Notes under the pieces: model-generated
Database searches by the model: none
The model's input: only the letters and a program-made list of their open reading frames with translations
What the model was told of the DNA's origin: nothing
Assembly (NCBI GenBank): GCA_951394405.1
Contig: OX596337.1
Location: forward strand, 496,001 to 560,000
Length of the DNA: 64,000 nt
From: Coprinellus micaceus
Taxonomy: Eukaryota > Basidiomycota > Agaricomycetes > Agaricales > Psathyrellaceae
Direction of reading: 5' to 3'
In this document: positions 21,501 through 31,434 of the stretch, piece by piece
How the letters are laid out: each line of letters begins with the position of its first letter
Position numbering within the stretch: the first letter of the stretch is position 1
Program-made: the position numbers and the translations under genes

Positions 21501-22440
21501 TCTCAAATGCAAGTAGTTCGCACGATCCCGGGTGCTTGCCGGATTTTAGCGCCAGGTACCTTGATGGCTTCGGAGTTGTGGGTGGACTGCGGGCGCTCCT
21601 AGGTTCTGAACGCTCACGTCGAGGCTACTCCTCCCCCTCGTCGTCGAGTACTCTCCGCCTTCGACCGATTCAGACGGTGTCATGCAGTGTCTGATGGATG
21701 ACGTCGGCTCAAACTCGAATCCCCGCCTCAGCGCCTAAATCGACGAACTGCGATGGATTTGCTGCGTCCACCGCTCTCGTCAACATTAATTCGTCGATAT
21801 CAAGGGCTCGAGCGCATCTCCCAGGTGCATATGGTGGTAAACTCCGAGACGCTCTGCGCGCATCAAGTCCTCGTTCAACGCCGCTGTTACTTTCTGGGTC
21901 GCTTAGCCTTCCACCCCCGGCGGCCCATGAACGAGGGACGGCGAGTCGTCACGAGGGAATAAAAGGTGCTGCCAGGTCCGGATGACCTTCCACAGTGCCA
22001 TGGATCTCTGTGTTGCTCTCTTCTCTTGGGGGAAGCAGCTAGAAGGGCGACGACACCAGGTTCACAGCATGCTGGAGAGTTCCTCATCCGATAGCTTCCA
22101 CAGCTTCCCACGTTACGCACCCACACCCACATACATACACGCTGGCACACATGAAGCGGACGAGACTGCACCAACCTCCCGGGCCCCACAAGTCTTGAGC
22201 ACGCTGGGTTACCCTTTGCCATAAAGTCGCACTGGTAATCGAAACGAAGAGCATATAATAGTTGTGTGAGAGCACGGCATTCCCATCTGTCGCCTGGAGA
22301 ATGGGGTCTTGTAACCTTGTCCTAAGGCCCGGGGCCCACTAAAGGGCGGATTACGGGCGCCTGATGAGCATACTCGGTTTTCTCAAATGCGGTCCGCTCC
22401 TTCGACCACCAAACAGCCAGGTTTTCATCTATTGTGTTGT
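18584..22440. other. Long region without a recognised gene
   Basis: Open frames up to 278 codons exist (18572-19408, + strand), but none shows a domain, consistent intron structure or compositional support. An imperfect hairpin (CCCATGT...ACATGGG) lies at about 19995-20025. No transposon ends were recognised. Confidence 0.35.
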
Positions 22441-22446
22441 GGCGGC

Positions 22447-23070
22447 TCAAGATGATCCTCGGATCGCACACTTTATGTCCCAGAGTCTGACGCTGTGTTC
22501 ATCAATGGCGTAGATGAGATCGACATCGTCGAGGGGCTGAGTTGTCGATTGGGGAGTTAGTCTGACACAATACTTGGAGAGGTATATATTGCGTACCGTG
22601 GCCGTCCTGCAATGAATCGGACGGAAGCCTCGACGATGGTTCCTCCAGATGAAGAGAGGTCCGAAAGCAGAATGGAGGATCGTGAGTCGGTCTGTGAGGG
22701 GCTGAGGGTGAATATCCGCCTCGTCATATCTATCAGTACGCACAAAAAAGGTGCCTTGTACCTGAACTGTACTGCTCACGGCGCTCGAACGTGCCTCAGT
22801 AGCCCATTCGTTAACCAGCGCGACCTAATTCGACGCGCAGATGGCTCGCTTTGCCGAGCATGGAGACGCTTGCCCGGGGAACGTTCACCTTCTCCAGCAA
22901 TGAGAGGTGGCCTGTCGGGTCTGAGAACACTTCGAGGGTCATCTTTCCAGCTGAAGGAGAGGTACCCGAAGTCGCTCACACTGTCACAAAGGTCAAGGTT
23001 TAGTGTACCTTCGCTAGGAGAGGCCGATTGGAAACAGATCGCGACCACGACGGCCGTATTTGTGCGCTAC
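22447..23070 (-). pseudogene. Degenerate copy of the 34.1-35.0 kb gene
   Basis: On the - strand near 22930-22985 the frame reads FGYLSFSWKDDPRSVL, matching FEYLSISWREYPRG of the three-exon gene at 34134-35032. The nucleotide similarity is direct: TACCTCTCC(A/T)TCAGCTGGA and CCCTCGA occur at the same relative spacing, and both copies are on the - strand. The remainder is broken into short frames without a joinable exon set. Presented as a decayed paralogue; length and borders are approximate. Confidence 0.45.
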
Positions 23071-25617
23071 GCCGGAAGATCGCTGGCACAACCTTGAACT
23101 ATTCCTACTCTCCTTTTTGACGTTGCTCTGGCACTCGAAGGAGGACCACCGCTGCGTGCACCAGTACACGGTGGGGTCTGTGTTCGCGAAAATTTCGCTA
23201 TTTCAAACCATTGGAATCCCCACCAGAATCGGAGGCATGCTGCGTTCTGATTACCGAGAGCCCTCCAACCCGTTCCGAAAGAGCATCCAGGTGATGTACA
23301 TGTTCTGCAAGTGCCCCACAGTCGTATCCCCAAGCGGCCAGTAGCATTACACCAGCTTCCGGGGGTAGGGGTGTACTGAATCTTCCGGGGTCAGGAATCC
23401 AGGGCTACAGATGGACGAAGGCAGCGTAAACCAGAAAGTCAAGAGCAGATGAAGAGCCTTCTTAGTCTATCGTCCGAGGGAGAGGGATGGAGCAGCGGAG
23501 TTCAGGAGGCAGACAGGAAACCAGAAACTCGCGCCAAGGGGAGGTCGGGAGGAGCGAGAGGAGGAATTTGAAGCGTCAGGGAAAGCGTGGAAAATGGCGT
23601 CGCAGGCAAAGTGGCACAGCCACACTCCGGAATCAGAGCCCGGATCACTTTCCCGGCCAATAGCACGGGCGCTTCCTCGTTCAACCTCTTCCACGACCAC
23701 AACGCACTTGCTCTGCCTCTCGATGGACCTCCTTTTCAAAGGCGAAGGATCTGCTCATCAGGGTGTAGCTCAACCTTTTGGCTTGCCTTCACTCACTCAA
23801 ATCCCTACAATGGATGGACGGCTCGGCCTCAGATTCAATGCCCCGTTCGCGGTCCTATCAACCAGCCCTTCCTCGACCTGGACCTTCGACCTGATCTACG
23901 TCCTCAATTTCGTGCCGCCGCCAATTATGCCATGACCGTGCTCGCGACTCTACGCACGGGCATCGTCCTCGATGGTGAATGGTGTGCAAAGACAGGACGG
24001 AATGACTCGGACGAGGAACTGTGTCGGGGGATGAGGAGAGGGAACTTCTATCAGTAAGTTCAAAGCGGTTTGGTTCTGACCGCATTTGGCTTGAAGCTGC
24101 AGGAGCGTCCCTAACTACTGTGCTGCAGGAGTTTTGCGCCGAGGATCGTCACCTCAAGGCAGACCTCCATCGCTCTCCCCAGCCACTCGGTGTGCAGCAG
24201 TGTCCTCCCAACCATTCTCTCGAGTCCCTCCCAGCCAGATCACTCCGGATCTGCGACGCCCCTGAGGAACGAGTCGGGCCAACGGCGACATATTTCCCTC
24301 AGAGCTCCGGCTCCGGCTCCACCCCTCGGCAAGAAAGGTTTGCCGCACCCCATGAATACGCCACGACCGACACTCGTATCCCGTTGTTCCAGAGACCTTC
24401 GATGTCAACTCGGAACCCTCCCCTTGTGGTCCAAGTCTCTGAAATAGAGCAAGTTCCTTCGGGATTGGCTGAGGCGTGACCCCTCCGTATCGCCAGAACG
24501 TGGGCTCCGGTTTGTCCTTTGGACTCCCGCAATTAAGTAACTCTAGCGCTGTCAGAAGAATCCACTACCATCCTACACATAATGATAGGTGCCTTTCTCA
24601 ACACACGACCTGCGTGTATACCTCGTGGAGCACAAAATATATTCCTACACACCCGTATCATGGTCATTCTCGCTTGTTTCCCCGCCCTCCTGCACTCTCT
24701 TGGCCCCTTTCTCGATTGAAGGAGGGTAATTCGAGGGTAGTTCCCTCGTCACGGTCGTCTCAAGATCGACCGACGTCGGAATAGCTCCTCGGTTGTTACG
24801 GTGTGGTACGACCATCGCCGAGGGCACGCTCCAAAGGAGGAATCGTCTCGCCTCCCCGACTATGGTAGCCTTCGGAGTTCGTTGTATCGATGCCCGGTTA
24901 TTCTGACCAGCGTCGTAGAACACTAAGGCCGGCGACCACGCGTTTCCTGGGACACGAGGTCGAGGTGTGCCCCTCCCCACACAGCGTATTTCTCGGACTT
25001 CGGTTGATCATGGTTTTCCAGACACCCTCTGAACCTCCTCTTCGGAGACCCTGCTCAGCCCACTCAGTAGAAAGTGCCGCCTTTGGACCGCAGTACACGC
25101 CTCTCCTCGACCGATACAGCTCTCGCCTGCGTTATTGCTGCACCCGGCGAATCCATGTGCAAGAGCTTAGCGCCCTAGCACGCTGTGTGAGAGCTCTCGG
25201 GCTCTCCAGGGCAGGATATTTAGTCTCCCCCTTCAACTGAAGACCTCGCGACCCACTCCCCGCCTCGTCGTCCTCAGTCGGGTGTTCGCATAATCTACGT
25301 TCATGGCCAATGTTCAAGCATTCCTTTCACCAAACTACCTCTTGGCTAACGGTACGTCCTTCCCCTAGTGCTCCCTGCCACCGGCACACCTGATGCTGTA
25401 GAACAACTGACGCTGACTATGTTCCTACCAATAGGCGCTGCTGCCCCCAAAAACGACTCCCAGACACCGGGGGTTTCGAGCAGCCATGCGGCGGGGTTGG
25501 CAGGGGCGCGTTTTTCGTGACACGAGATCTAGGTGAGCTCTGTCCTGCACCATGCATTGCTCGAATCTCAGCCCACCTTTAGTTCAGAGGCACCTATTCT
25601 CGCCCAGATCAACACTG
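23071..25617. other. Region without a recognised gene
   Basis: Several overlapping frames of 90-156 codons on both strands, none with a domain. A frame around 23587-24057 has a moderately protein-like end (GIVLDGEWCAKTGRND) but no start or homology I can defend. Confidence 0.3.
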
Positions 25618-25661
25618 GACGAGCCTATCAGCACTCAGCGCTGAGTGCTGATAGGCTCGTC
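25618..25661. repeat. 44-bp perfect palindrome, no spacer
   Basis: Left half 25618-25639 (GACGAGCCTATCAGCACTCA plus GC) is followed at once by its exact reverse complement 25640-25661. With zero spacer it could extrude as a cruciform. It has no coding potential. Confidence 0.95.
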
Positions 25662-25662
25662 T

Positions 25663-25716
25663 AGTCGTCGTGGGCGGTTGGGCCTGAGTACTCAGCCCCA
25701 ACCGCCAACGACGACT
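25663..25716. repeat. 54-bp near-perfect palindrome next to the first
   Basis: Starts two bases after the 44-bp palindrome. Arms AGTCGTCGT(G/T)GGCGGTTGGG... and their complement pair across GAGTACTC at the centre, with two mismatched pairs in 27. Both palindromes have CTGAGT/ACTCAG near their centres, which suggests a common origin. Confidence 0.9.
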
Positions 25717-26019
25717 TTCACTTGTTTCGACTACTAAAATGCAAACCCATGGCTGCGCGTCCTAACCAGCAAATACTGGCATTACACGGAATAGGTGAAC
25801 CGTAACTTCAAGGTTAGCGCAAAAGACAGAGCGAAGGATAATTGTAGTAAGTAGCGAAGTGAAACACGTATCGGGGTAAGAAGACCAATATAGGTGTGTG
25901 CGGTCATCGGGCGGAATGGCGAAGACGTTGGTAGATAACTGCTTCGAGGGGGAGAAGTTAAGTATATACAACTATCCACTCTTGAACGTTTAGGCTCCGC
26001 TGTGCCTTGCCTCACCGTT

Positions 26020-27177
26020 TTAGCCCTGAGCTTCATCTCTTTCATCATCACAGTCCCAGCCTTCCGAATCGCTAACGTCGCCTTCATCCTCGGAGGGCTG
26101 TTCCACATAGTGCTCGTCGATCAACCTCCACGCTTCGGGTTCGGGTGCCGCGAGAATGAGGTCCAGCCTGCTTTCCCACTCAGCAACGTCCTTCCGTTGA
26201 GCGATGGACATGGGGCGGCCGGGCTGATGGTGGACTCGGATAGGATAGCGGAGGACCTTGAGGTGGTGGTGTGGCCTCGGGGAGCTAGCCAGGATCCGAG
26301 CCAGCTTGGAGAGTTTGTGCGACGGTAGTGGAAGAGGCAATACGTCCCTGCTCCACCTCAGAAGCATCTGCCTTTCCAAAAGCGCGGGGTCCGCTTTCAT
26401 AGTGTCCAGGTTAATAAAATATACCCCTGGGTCAAGAGAGCCCGCCAATTTGCTCGCCAATGTCGCCGTTGGGAGGCTGGTGACGGTGACGAACAATGGG
26501 TCCCCTTCAGTCGATAGTGGAAGCCCTTCGTCAGGTATAATCATGTCTAGCAACATGCTTTGATGCTCCGGCGAAAGTAAATGAAGATTCTGGAGGAGGA
26601 ATTGCGGGTGATAGGTGTTTCTCTTGTGTTTAGTTTTCCAGCGCGTGGCCCATCGCTGAAAGAGCGATACAGTAGGGGTTCGATCACGATGGGGGAGTTT
26701 AATTTTCTTCATGAGCTCCTCGTTGTTACATGCCAAGCGAGAGGCAACGGTGGCTGTCGGTGCCGAGACCGGGGTCCACAGCGATCTCAAGCTGAGGCCA
26801 TCGCTATCCGGTATGACGATGATGTCCGCCGGAGGCATCCATCGTTGGGGACGGTCGGCATAGGTCGCAGGAAGGCAGTCATATGCTTCTCGGAGGAGTT
26901 CTCCTTTACCGGAGTCGGGGGAGCCAACAATGAAAGTAGCCCGACTTTGCTCCTCGCGCCGCGAGTTGGAGGTATCGGGGGATTGAGGATGAACGATACG
27001 GTCGGAGGGGATGAGTCGGTGTGCGGGCGCCCAGAGCAACGCTAATACGCGCGCAGCTGGAAACCACAGAAATCGGCTGTCTTTCGTTGCAGGCCGAAGT
27101 GAACGCCCCCTCGGGATATATGGGACGAATTCCTGTTTGGAAATCCCATTCCCTTGGCCATTGATACGTCCGCGGAG
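26020..27177 (-). pseudogene. C-terminal part of a NACHT gene, severed by a hAT insertion
   Basis: Uninterrupted - strand frame from the target duplication (27178-27185) to the stop at 26020. Read on from the 31427-33837 half, leaving out the element and one copy of the duplication, it stays in frame with no stop, so this is the 3' part of that gene. About 385 residues. It contains FIVGSPDSGKGELL, a Walker-A-like loop in which the usual Ser/Thr after GK is Gly; then DIIVIPDSDG; Leu-rich helical segments; and an acidic tail (SEDEGDVSDSEGWD). No WD40, TPR or ankyrin repeats are visible. By itself it has no ATG near its 5' end and is probably not expressed. Confidence 0.75.
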
Positions 27178-27185
27178 GTCACCAA
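27178..27185. repeat. 8-bp target-site duplication, left copy (GTCACCAA)
   Basis: GTCACCAA stands immediately outside the left terminal inverted repeat of the hAT element and is identical to 31427-31434. An 8-bp duplication is diagnostic of hAT insertion. Confidence 0.95.
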
Positions 27186-30100
27186 TAGAGCTCCAACCGT
27201 ATCGTATACGTATACGCCGGATGGTGTATACATACGGTTACGGTTGAGTATACGGTGCAAACGGTATATATACGATTATACGAAAAAATTATACAATTAT
27301 TTTTAAAGAGACTAAAATCGGGGTGAATCGACTCAATCCTGGGCGTACAGGTTCTTTGCTTGCCCAGGAATCGAGAGGAGGCCGCTCCGAATCCATACCT
27401 TGCTCAGTAAGGCCTTGCTGATGGTGGCCGCCTTGAGAGAGCTCCGAACGTCTGTGCAGATGTGACGTGACTGGGAGAAAATTCGTTCCACAGATACACT
27501 CGTGGCGGGGATGGCGAGGAAGTCCCGTGCCATACGGGCAAGTGTGGGGAACGCCGGCGCGTTCTCCTGGGATGCTAGTGAGAATGCGTGGCAAACGTAT
27601 CAGCTCTTGGTACATACCTTCCACCAAGCAAGTGACGCATCGGGCGTCTCACAGCGGCTACCCTCAAAACGGAAGTACCTGTCAAGTTCCATCTTGAGGC
27701 GCTCCTTTGGGGTCAACGGTGGTGCGTTGGGAGTAGCGGTTGGCTGAGGAGATGGGAAAGAGCATAGGCTAGCCATCCAACTACTCTCTCGGCGAACGGC
27801 TGGTGCAGTAGATGGGGCGCCGTTGGTGCTGGTTGCCTCCATTACTGGTGCTGGCGTTTCGAGGTAGTGTTCCTCGGCCGTGTAACGAACCAGAGCTTCG
27901 ATGCGAGCCACTTCAGCCTTCTTATCCTGGTCGGTGTCTTGGGTCGAAGCGAACCATGCTGACCGCAGCGAAGGATGAAGAACTATTTGCGAAAAGATAT
28001 GTTGTACAATATAGATGCAAGAAAACGAATGAGTACGTACCAGTTCCGATAATATAGTGCTGATTCTTCTCCGCCAGTGCCAGGTACTTGTCCAGCTTGT
28101 CTTGGCCCTTGGCGACCGCGTTTCGAATCGAGAAGTCGAAGCGTTGGGTGTTGGTCATGACGGCATTGAGGTGGGCCTTGAGCTGGTAGTAGGTAGGAAG
28201 GACGAAGGGGATGGTGGGCTGCTTCGTCTTAGAGAACTCTTTGGTGGCAAGCATGAAGGGCTGGATCCAAGTAAGGCTACGTTCAGTAGGAAACCCGGCA
28301 TGTAGCAGAGCGGCGACGTACCTCAAGGACCTCAGCAATTGCTTCAAGCAGCTTCCAATCACCGGCTGTCAACATGAGCTCGCAGTATTCGTCCCTGTCG
28401 AGCGTCCAGCGGTCAATGGCCTATTTTCGAAGATTTGGTTAGATTAGCATGGCGTAGGCGTTGGCAGAGGGTAGGTGGCACACCTTTCGGAGCATGAGAG
28501 CACGCCGAATCATTTCGTACGTATAATTCCATCGTGTACGAACATCCCGCACCACCATAAGGAGAGCGAGATGCTCGGTGGTCGGGTTACTCGCATACAG
28601 TTCTTCGGAGATCTTGTAGAATTGCTGGCGCCGTTGGGGAGAAGAGCATATCTTGGTACAGAGAAAGCGGAGCTAGACGAAGTGGGTTGCGGGCAGCGCC
28701 CATATCAGCGGCTGACAACGATCGAAATGAAACCAAACTGGGCGCTGACAACGAAGTACGTACACGTTTCAACGCACTGTCTGGCTTTGTATTCTTCACT
28801 TCCTCCCTCTCCAACAGGTCAAACAGTTCCTCAGGATCATCCATCCCTCGCAAGTCCTTACCCCTCTCTTTCTCGAGCTCAGCCTGATCTTCGTCGTCGT
28901 CAGCGGAGTAGTGGGGGGAAATATCCTTTGTCTGCAAGAATGCGTCTGCATCTTCAGAGTTAGGATCTTCAGCCTCCCCTAGACTGGAAAGGATGGACTG
29001 GGAGACGAGGTTGAAGACATGGTTGATGCAGCGAATTCGGTTATCGGTGTGGAATGGAACTTTGTAGAGCGCCAGGATGAGGCGGGCAGCCTCGGTGACG
29101 AGGGTCTCCATCGAGGAGGCATTGTCCGTGGTGAGGTTCATGAAGTGCTGGCCGGTCAAGGTAAGTTTAGATAGCCCACCTCGCAGGACGCATGGATACT
29201 CATCTTATTCAAGCTTCCTCGCTCCCGACAACCCTGCACGAATACCTTCGCTCCGTTGATACCCTCGTGATCCTTGCTCTCGAGAGGTCGGAAGTCAACA
29301 ATTCGTTCAATCAGCCTCCAGTCATCATCTATGAAGAAAGCGAGGTTACACGCGAAGCTGTATACCATTTGTTTAGTGGTCCAAGTGTCAGTTGAATAGG
29401 AGATGCGGGATTTGACGCTCTAGGGTGCGGTGAGTAATCACACTTCAAGGCGGAGAAAGCATCAACTCACAGCAAGCTCTCGTACGACCGTCTGATGCAG
29501 CTCGTTGAAGATGTGAGCCAGGTAGTTGCGGACAGTCGTGTCGCTCGGGAGGAGGAAGTGTACCTTCAAGTATTTGAAGAGTGCGCGGAGGGAAGGAGCC
29601 TCTCCAGTCGTCCAAGGAAGACTCTCATCGAGGATCCATGCTGCAAAGATTCGGTAAAATCCCTTTTGCGTCGGTACGGTCTCTGGATTGATCTGACCAT
29701 CCTCCAGATACTTGGCCATTATCTTCGCACTCGCCTCCAAGTTGAAGCCCAAGTTCTTCACCAAATTCTCGGCCTCCTCATCCGTCAGGTCATCTACTGA
29801 AACCTTCCGCTTCGCTGCCTTCTGCTCTGCCGCCTTCCTTGCTTTACATGAGGACGTATGGGTCGCAAGATTCTGCAATCCGGGCTGGGGGCTTTCATCT
29901 TCAAACTTGACGTCGGGTCCATGGATGGAGCGGGCGACGGTTCGGCAACAGCGGCAGTACTTACACTTCCAAGACCAACGTGGCTGGCCTTTCTTGTCCT
30001 TCGTTGGAGTGGGACCTAGATAGTGACGGCGACTCATATTTTCGGGGCCTCGAGGGCCGGTGTCCTCGTCAAGGGCGTTCAAGGCCGAATCGCCCTCTGA

Positions 30101-31426
30101 CTCGGAATCGGAATTGATCTCGACGATAGTAGGAGCCTAGGGGAATCGTGTTATTCTTGACATAGACGTACGGTACGATCCCCTACCTTTTTTTTTCCCT
30201 TGCGCTTTTTCTTCTTTGGCTTTGGGGTGCTCTCGGCATTGTCACTCGAGACTCCCGAGTCCGAAGCTTCGTTTTCTTTACTGAGGCGAGCCTTCTTGGC
30301 TCGCCTTCGCTCGTTCTAAGGGGAGGAACATTGTTAGTGTGTGCATATGGTGACGGCGGTGATTCACATACCAGAGCCCTGAGATGCTCGCTCTCCTCTG
30401 TCACCTCCTCCCCCTGGCTGTCAAAGACCTCGCCCAGAGCATCGGAGTCGCTACTGACGTCCCCACGGCCTCGTTTCCTCGGAACATAATCATTATCCTC
30501 CGACTCAGTACCCCCTCCATCATCCTTCTTCTTGCTGCGGCCCTTCGCCTTCGTAGCCTTCGGTTTGGGAGGTGCAGCGGGTGCCTTCTTCGGGGCAGAA
30601 GACCCCTTGGACTTCTTCTTTGGGGCCTTAGACCCTGTCACATTACTGCTTGGATGGTTTGGATGTGTTTCATTAGGACGTCGCCCTAGGTAAGCCAGCA
30701 ACACATACCTTATTGTCTTGGCCTCCTCACACAGGCGAACTATCTTTGGCATTGCCGCTTCCCACTGAAACTTGGCAAGAGGGAGCTTGTGGCATGCCTC
30801 CAAGTAATCTACCACCATGTCCATGCCGAGAGGGCCTCGCTTGAAGTTCAACAAGCGTCCTGAGCTGTCGCGAAGCTCCTCGCCGAAGAGAGAGTTCATT
30901 CGACGGTCGAATATTTCCCAAGCTTCGTTGTCGTCGTCGGGGACCTTGAGGCTGGAAAAGACCACGGTGATCTTGTCTTCACTCGTCGCGAGTGTGACGG
31001 AGTCGGGTAGTGCCTCTAACAACTTGCGAAGGCTCTCGATATGGCGTCCGAAGACACCATGAAACTGGGTGGTCCGGTCCTTGGGAGGCATGGCTTTGGC
31101 GTCGAGACTCGAGGGGTCAGAGTGAGGGTTTAGGGTTGGGGAGGGTTATCGGTGATCCGACAATTTTCGTCGATAACAAATTGCTTGTGTGTAACATAAG
31201 GACCCATAGCTTAGAAATCATATCGCAACCCTGATTTGGAGGTTTCGTGTTCGACCCAGGGAGGGGAAAGCCTTTTGGCACTGAAATAAAACAATAGTAT
31301 ACAACAGACCGTATACCGTATAATGCCCGTATAGTCGGATCCCACAGATCGCCGTACACGTATACTAAAACAGTTACAGTGTATACCGTATATATACAGT
31401 ACACAGACGATACGGTTGGAGCTCTA
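27186..31426 (-). mobile_element. Complete hAT-superfamily DNA transposon, 4,241 bp
   Basis: The terminal inverted repeats are 20 bp and perfect: TAGAGCTCCAACCGTATCGT at 27186-27205 and its complement at 31407-31426. They are flanked by the 8-bp duplication GTCACCAA. Both subterminal regions (27206-27300 and 31285-31406) are dense in ACCGTATA / GTATACGGT words, likely transposase binding sites. One transposase gene on the - strand fills the interior. Perfect ends, duplication and near-continuous exons point to a recent and possibly autonomous copy. It sits inside a NACHT gene in the same transcriptional orientation. Confidence 0.95.
27333..31091 (-). CDS. hAT transposase (multi-exon)
   Basis: Starts MPPKDRTTQFHGVFG at 31091 and ends at the TGA at 27333-27335. 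The N-terminal exon has a Lys-rich, NLS-like region (PKKKSKGSSAPKKAP). Introns are clear at several points, for example GTATGT...CCCCTTAG after EESEHLRAL and GTAGGG...CCCCTAG after KGKKK. The exon 29462-30082 carries a BED-type zinc finger (WKCKYC ... LATHTSSC). It is followed by the RNase H-like core (STDTWTTKQMVYSF, LTTDNASSM, IRCINHVFNLV), the ELDRYF...LAWWK block and the C-terminal hAT dimerisation domain (ATSVSVERIFSQ ... ISKALLSKVWI). I saw no nonsense codon in the exons I joined; exact borders near 29160-29230 are uncertain. It catalyses cut-and-paste transposition. Confidence 0.85.
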
Positions 31427-31434
31427 GTCACCAA
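31427..31434. repeat. 8-bp target-site duplication, right copy (GTCACCAA)
   Basis: Identical to 27178-27185. On the - strand it completes codons for ...DLGD, and the first three bases of the transposon terminus (TAG) then form a stop codon. Confidence 0.95.

Noticed and set aside
26020..27039. 339-codon frame as an independent gene
   Set aside because: The frame continues past its first possible start up to the transposon target duplication and reads in frame into the NACHT exons, so it is the 3' part of that gene.
31195..31275. tRNA-like segment with GTGTTCGACCC (T-arm-like) near the right end of the hAT element
   Set aside because: No proper acceptor stem or anticodon arm could be folded, and it lies inside the transposon leader.
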